Positions 15,054 through 17,660 of a stretch of 17,660 nt of DNA are shown piece after piece. Numbering within the stretch: the first letter of the stretch is position 1; every line of letters starts with the position of its first letter. Below the pieces are notes generated by a model. It was not told the origin of the DNA. It saw only the letters and a program-made list of their open reading frames with translations, and did not search any database. Origin of the DNA: Spirochaetaceae bacterium (lineage in GTDB: Bacteria; Spirochaetota; Spirochaetia; DSM-27196; SKKC01). The translations under genes were made by a program, and so were the position numbers. The stretch is taken from NCBI GenBank assembly GCA_003552745.1, contig PUOG01000152.1, positions 1-17,660 on the forward strand, given 5' to 3'.

Positions 15054-16727
15054 ATGGAAATCGTACAGTGTAGCGGGCTTTCTTTCGACTACGGTGCCGG
15101 TGCGCTGTTGCGCAGCGCGTCGTTTCGCATAGTAAGCGGCGAGCGCCTCGGCTTGATCGGCGCCAACGGATCGGGCAAGACGACCCTCGCCCGCCTCATC
15201 ACCGGCGAGCTCGAACCGACCGCCGGAACGCTCCCGGTACGCGACGGCGCACGCGTGGAGCTCGTTCCGCAGGACTATCGCGGAGCGGGGCACATCACCG
15301 CGCGCGAACTCATGCTCGGCCCCGTCGTCGAGATCGAGCAGCAGATGCGCGCAAGCGAGCACCGGATGGCCGAGACCACCGGCGATGCGCTCGAGCGGGA
15401 GATGCGCCGCTATCAATCGCTTACCGAACGGTACGCCTCCGCCGGCGGACCGGAGGCCGAATCGAACGCCGAGCGCTCACTTGCGCGGGTCGGTCTTGCA
15501 CACCGACTCGATGCCCGGATGCACGAGCTCTCCGGCGGCGAGCGCAACCTCGTCCTCATCGCGAAGGCGCTCGCCGGCGATCCGGATCTCGTGATCATGG
15601 ACGAACCGGGAAACCACCTCGATCTCGGCGGACTCGACTGGCTCGAATCGATTGTTCGCGGCCTCGAATGCGCGGCGCTCATCATCTCCCACAATCGATA
15701 TCTGCTCGACCGCACCGTTTCGGGAATTATCGAGATCGATGGTGCCGGCTCGGTCTCCCGCTACGCCGGCGGCTACTCGCAGGCACGAATGGAGAAGCTC
15801 CGCGCAGCCGCGGCTCAGGGGTCACAATACCAGGCCGACCGGAAGAAACTCGACCGGCTCGAGCGTCTCGTCGCCCGTCTCGCCGACGAAGCGCGAACCC
15901 GTCCCGACCCGGCGAAGGGAAAGCAGCTTCGCGCCCGACGCACGCAGCTCGCCCGCGCACGCGATGAGGCAAGCGACGCACCGGAGCGCAGCGCGACCCG
16001 CCCTGAGATCGAGCTCGCCGGTTTTCGCTCTCGCAGCGACATCGCCGTCGATGTGATCGACTACACGCGAAGCGTCGGGTCGCGATCGCTGTTCGAACAC
16101 GCATATTTGTCGGTGGCGACCGGCGAGCGCATCGGCATCGTAGGGCCGAACGGATGCGGCAAGTCGACCTTCCTGCGCGCACTCAGCGGAGGCGAGCGCA
16201 ATCGCGTACAGATCGCGCGCCTCGTCGCCGAGAAAGCGAATCTGCTGCTGCTCGATGAGCCGACCAATCACCTCGATATCCCCGCTCGCGAGGCGGTTGA
16301 GGAGGCGCTCGCCGACTTCGACGGAACGGTTATCGTGGTCTCGCACGATCGCTACTTCCTCGACGCCATCGCGACCTCGATCGCCGAGATCACAGACGGC
16401 GCTTTCGCGCGCTACGACGGTGGTTTCACGCAATTCTGGCGGGAGCGGCGCGACGCATTCCGCCGGAACGGCGGTGGGGTGGACACTACCGCCCGAGCCC
16501 GAATGCAGCGTACCGCGAGAAGCGGCGCCTCGGCCGGCGACCGCTCCAGCGCCGCGACGAAAAGCATCGAAAAGCGCATTATTTCTCTGGAGGCTCAGAA
16601 GGAGTCGCTCGAGCGGGAGATCGAGACTCTGAACGACCGTCGCGAGTACCGCCGCGCGAGGCAGCTCGGGACGAAGCTCGCGCGGCTTGCATCGACTATT
16701 GACGAGCTCTATCGGCGCTGGGAGTGA
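15054..16727 (+). CDS. ABC-F family ATPase with a large deletion in its second nucleotide-binding domain
   Basis: 557 aa, soluble twin-NBD ATPase without membrane helices. ABC-F proteins act on the ribosomal E site in translation control or antibiotic protection. NBD1 is complete: Walker A GANGSGKTT (37-45), Q-loop VPQD, signature ELSGGERN (from 158), Walker B LVIMDEPGNHLD (from 179; Gly replaces the usual Thr) and switch His213. A charged linker follows (about 245-310). NBD2 has Walker A GPNGCGKST (364-372), but the signature LSGGERNRV starts at 377, leaving no room for the Q-loop and helical subdomain (about 115 residues in NBD1). Walker B LLLLDEPTNHLD and the switch SHDRYF are present. A Uup-like coiled coil closes the protein (about 503-557). 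ATG 15054 is the first codon giving a normal N-terminus (MEIVQCSGLSFDYG); the SD is weak (AGG). The frame extends to 14958 through the leader terminator, which rules out an earlier start. Confidence 0.9.
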   Translation: MEIVQCSGLSFDYGAGALLRSASFRIVSGERLGLIGANGSGKTTLARLITGELEPTAGTLPVRDGARVELVPQDYRGAGHITARELMLGPVVEIEQQMRASEHRMAETTGDALEREMRRYQSLTERYASAGGPEAESNAERSLARVGLAHRLDARMHELSGGERNLVLIAKALAGDPDLVIMDEPGNHLDLGGLDWLESIVRGLECAALIISHNRYLLDRTVSGIIEIDGAGSVSRYAGGYSQARMEKLRAAAAQGSQYQADRKKLDRLERLVARLADEARTRPDPAKGKQLRARRTQLARARDEASDAPERSATRPEIELAGFRSRSDIAVDVIDYTRSVGSRSLFEHAYLSVATGERIGIVGPNGCGKSTFLRALSGGERNRVQIARLVAEKANLLLLDEPTNHLDIPAREAVEEALADFDGTVIVVSHDRYFLDAIATSIAEITDGAFARYDGGFTQFWRERRDAFRRNGGGVDTTARARMQRTARSGASAGDRSSAATKSIEKRIISLEAQKESLEREIETLNDRREYRRARQLGTKLARLASTIDELYRRWE

Positions 16728-16780
16728 ACGGGGAATGATTTCCGCATCGAATAAACGCGGCTGCCCGGTGTCGGCACATT

Positions 16781-16810
16781 TTGACAATAGATCGCCGGTC
16801 GCGATATCTT
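16781..16810 (+). promoter_or_regulatory. Sigma70-like promoter for speD
   Basis: A perfect TTGACA (16781-16786) and TATCTT (16805-16810, 4/6) are spaced 18 bp apart. Transcription would start near 16817, giving a leader of about 45 nt. The promoter lies just after the ABC-F stop, so speD need not depend on ABC-F transcription. Confidence 0.55.
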
Positions 16811-16861
16811 AAGCGTCCCGTTGCCGAACCTTTTCACCCGGAACAGTGGAGTTGTCGCAAA

Positions 16862-17653
16862 TTGCTCAGAACCGTAAAAGGACACAAGATCAGGCTCGAG
16901 GGATTCAACAATCTCACCAAGAGCTTGAGCTTCAACATCTACGACATCTGCTACGCCCGATCGCGCGAGAGCCAGATCGATTATCTCGAGTACATCGACG
17001 AAGAGTACAACTCCGAGAAGCTCAATACGATCGTGCGCGAGGTAGTGAATATCATCGATGCGACGCTGCTGAATATCACGACGCAGGATTATCAACCGCG
17101 CGGGGCGAGCGTTACCGCCCTGATTGCCGAGGGCCCGGTTGACCCGGACGAGATCCAGGCGTCCACCACAAGTCAGTCGATCGTGGGTCACCTCGATAAG
17201 AGTCACATCACCGTACACACCTATCCGGAGCACGATACGAGTACCGGAATCGCTACATTCAGGGTCGATGTCGATGTCAGCACGTGCGGTATGATCAGCC
17301 CGCTGCGCGCGCTGCACTACCTCATCGGCAGTTTCGACAGCGACGTGGTGCTCATCGACTACCGGGTGCGCGGCTTTACCCGCGACTCGAAAGGGCGCAA
17401 GCACTTCATCGACCACGACATCACATCGATCCAGGACTATATCTCCGACGACGTGCTCGCGGACTATCTCGCCTACGACATCAACATCATCTCCGATAAT
17501 ATATTCCACACGAAGATGCGCAAGAAGAAGCTCGACATCCAGGAGTACCTCTTCGGTCCGGAGGCGAAGGAGATGAAAGGCGCGGCGAGCCGGCAGGTTC
17601 GGAAAATGCTGCACAACGAAATCACCGAGATTTTCGAGTGCCACCGGTTGTAG
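16862..17653 (+). CDS. speD: S-adenosylmethionine decarboxylase proenzyme (E. coli-type SpeD)
   Basis: Makes decarboxylated SAM, the aminopropyl donor for spermidine. It is a self-cleaving, pyruvoyl-dependent enzyme, 263 aa here against 264 in E. coli, and closely similar along its length (GFNNLTKSLSF, YDICYA, GASVT, IDYRVRGFTRD, KHFIDH, NIFHTKM). The autocleavage site HLDK|SHI is intact: Ser114 would become the pyruvoyl group after cleavage at Lys113. The catalytic cysteine is Cys142 in VSTCGMISPL. I place the start at TTG 16862: TGGAG at 16847-16851 is 10 nt upstream and the length then equals E. coli SpeD. An in-frame TTG at 16781 is the first codon of the open frame but is also the -35 box, so it cannot be the start for that promoter. 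GGAG overlaps the stop codon at 17653-17656, suggesting a further gene, perhaps speE, just outside the window. Confidence 0.95.
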   Translation: MLRTVKGHKIRLEGFNNLTKSLSFNIYDICYARSRESQIDYLEYIDEEYNSEKLNTIVREVVNIIDATLLNITTQDYQPRGASVTALIAEGPVDPDEIQASTTSQSIVGHLDKSHITVHTYPEHDTSTGIATFRVDVDVSTCGMISPLRALHYLIGSFDSDVVLIDYRVRGFTRDSKGRKHFIDHDITSIQDYISDDVLADYLAYDINIISDNIFHTKMRKKKLDIQEYLFGPEAKEMKGAASRQVRKMLHNEITEIFECHRL

Positions 17654-17660
17654 GAGCGCA

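Noticed and set aside
16728..16780. Possible terminator between the ABC-F gene and speD
   Set aside because: Only 3-4 bp stems (such as TGCC with GGCA before CATTTTG) are found; too weak to call.
1..17660. tRNA, rRNA, CRISPR arrays, intact insertion sequences or phage genes
   Set aside because: No cloverleaf, repeat-spacer pattern, transposase or phage protein was seen on either strand by reading.

Overview
The window is a high-GC, gene-dense bacterial chromosome segment. It holds eleven protein genes, including one cut off by the left edge, and no tRNA, rRNA, CRISPR array or transposase. The sugar-binding protein with a Gly-Gly-Glu-Ala-Glu mature start, the transporter-HEAT-cNMP fusion and the general protein style would fit a free-living spirochaete. 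That is an inference: no phylogenetic marker is present.

Layout. (1) 1-2243, plus strand: two tandem HtrA/DegP-type genes. The first is visible only as its two C-terminal PDZ domains. It ends at a strong hairpin and is followed by a complete 535-aa HtrA whose Shine-Dalgarno (SD) lies inside a perfect 11-bp inverted repeat. (2) 2244-2535: non-coding, with an AT-rich 130-bp fold-back element carrying 37-bp imperfect terminal inverted repeats (MITE-like). (3) 2536-7051, plus: an orphan sugar ABC-transporter binding protein, then a 1039-aa protein combining a 12-TM-like transporter, a HEAT-like region and a cyclic-nucleotide-binding domain. (4) 11900 down to 7072, minus: HtpX protease, a GT2 glycosyltransferase with an N-terminal GspE/MshEN-like domain, a polytopic membrane protein (ATGA overlap with the glycosyltransferase) and a 2-hydroxyacid dehydrogenase. 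The last three are probably one operon. (5) 11978-13907, plus: an HDAC-family deacetylase and a membrane-anchored dienelactone-hydrolase-like protein. (6) 14830 down to 13913, minus: an AEC-family permease. (7) 14903-17653, plus: an ABC-F ATPase behind a promoter and leader with a textbook intrinsic terminator, then speD (E. coli-type SAM decarboxylase) with its own promoter.

Themes. Two HtrA proteases and HtpX make this an envelope-quality-control-rich stretch. speD opens a polyamine step that probably continues past the right edge.

The most unusual locus is the ABC-F gene. Its leader terminator can act only on its own transcript. The terminator loop has a perfect 9-nt complement overlapping the gene's weak SD. 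The encoded protein lacks nearly everything between Walker A and the signature motif of its second nucleotide-binding domain. Second in interest are the SD-sequestering hairpin of htrA and the fold-back element. Non-ATG starts recur: TTG with good SDs at three genes, and GTG at two.
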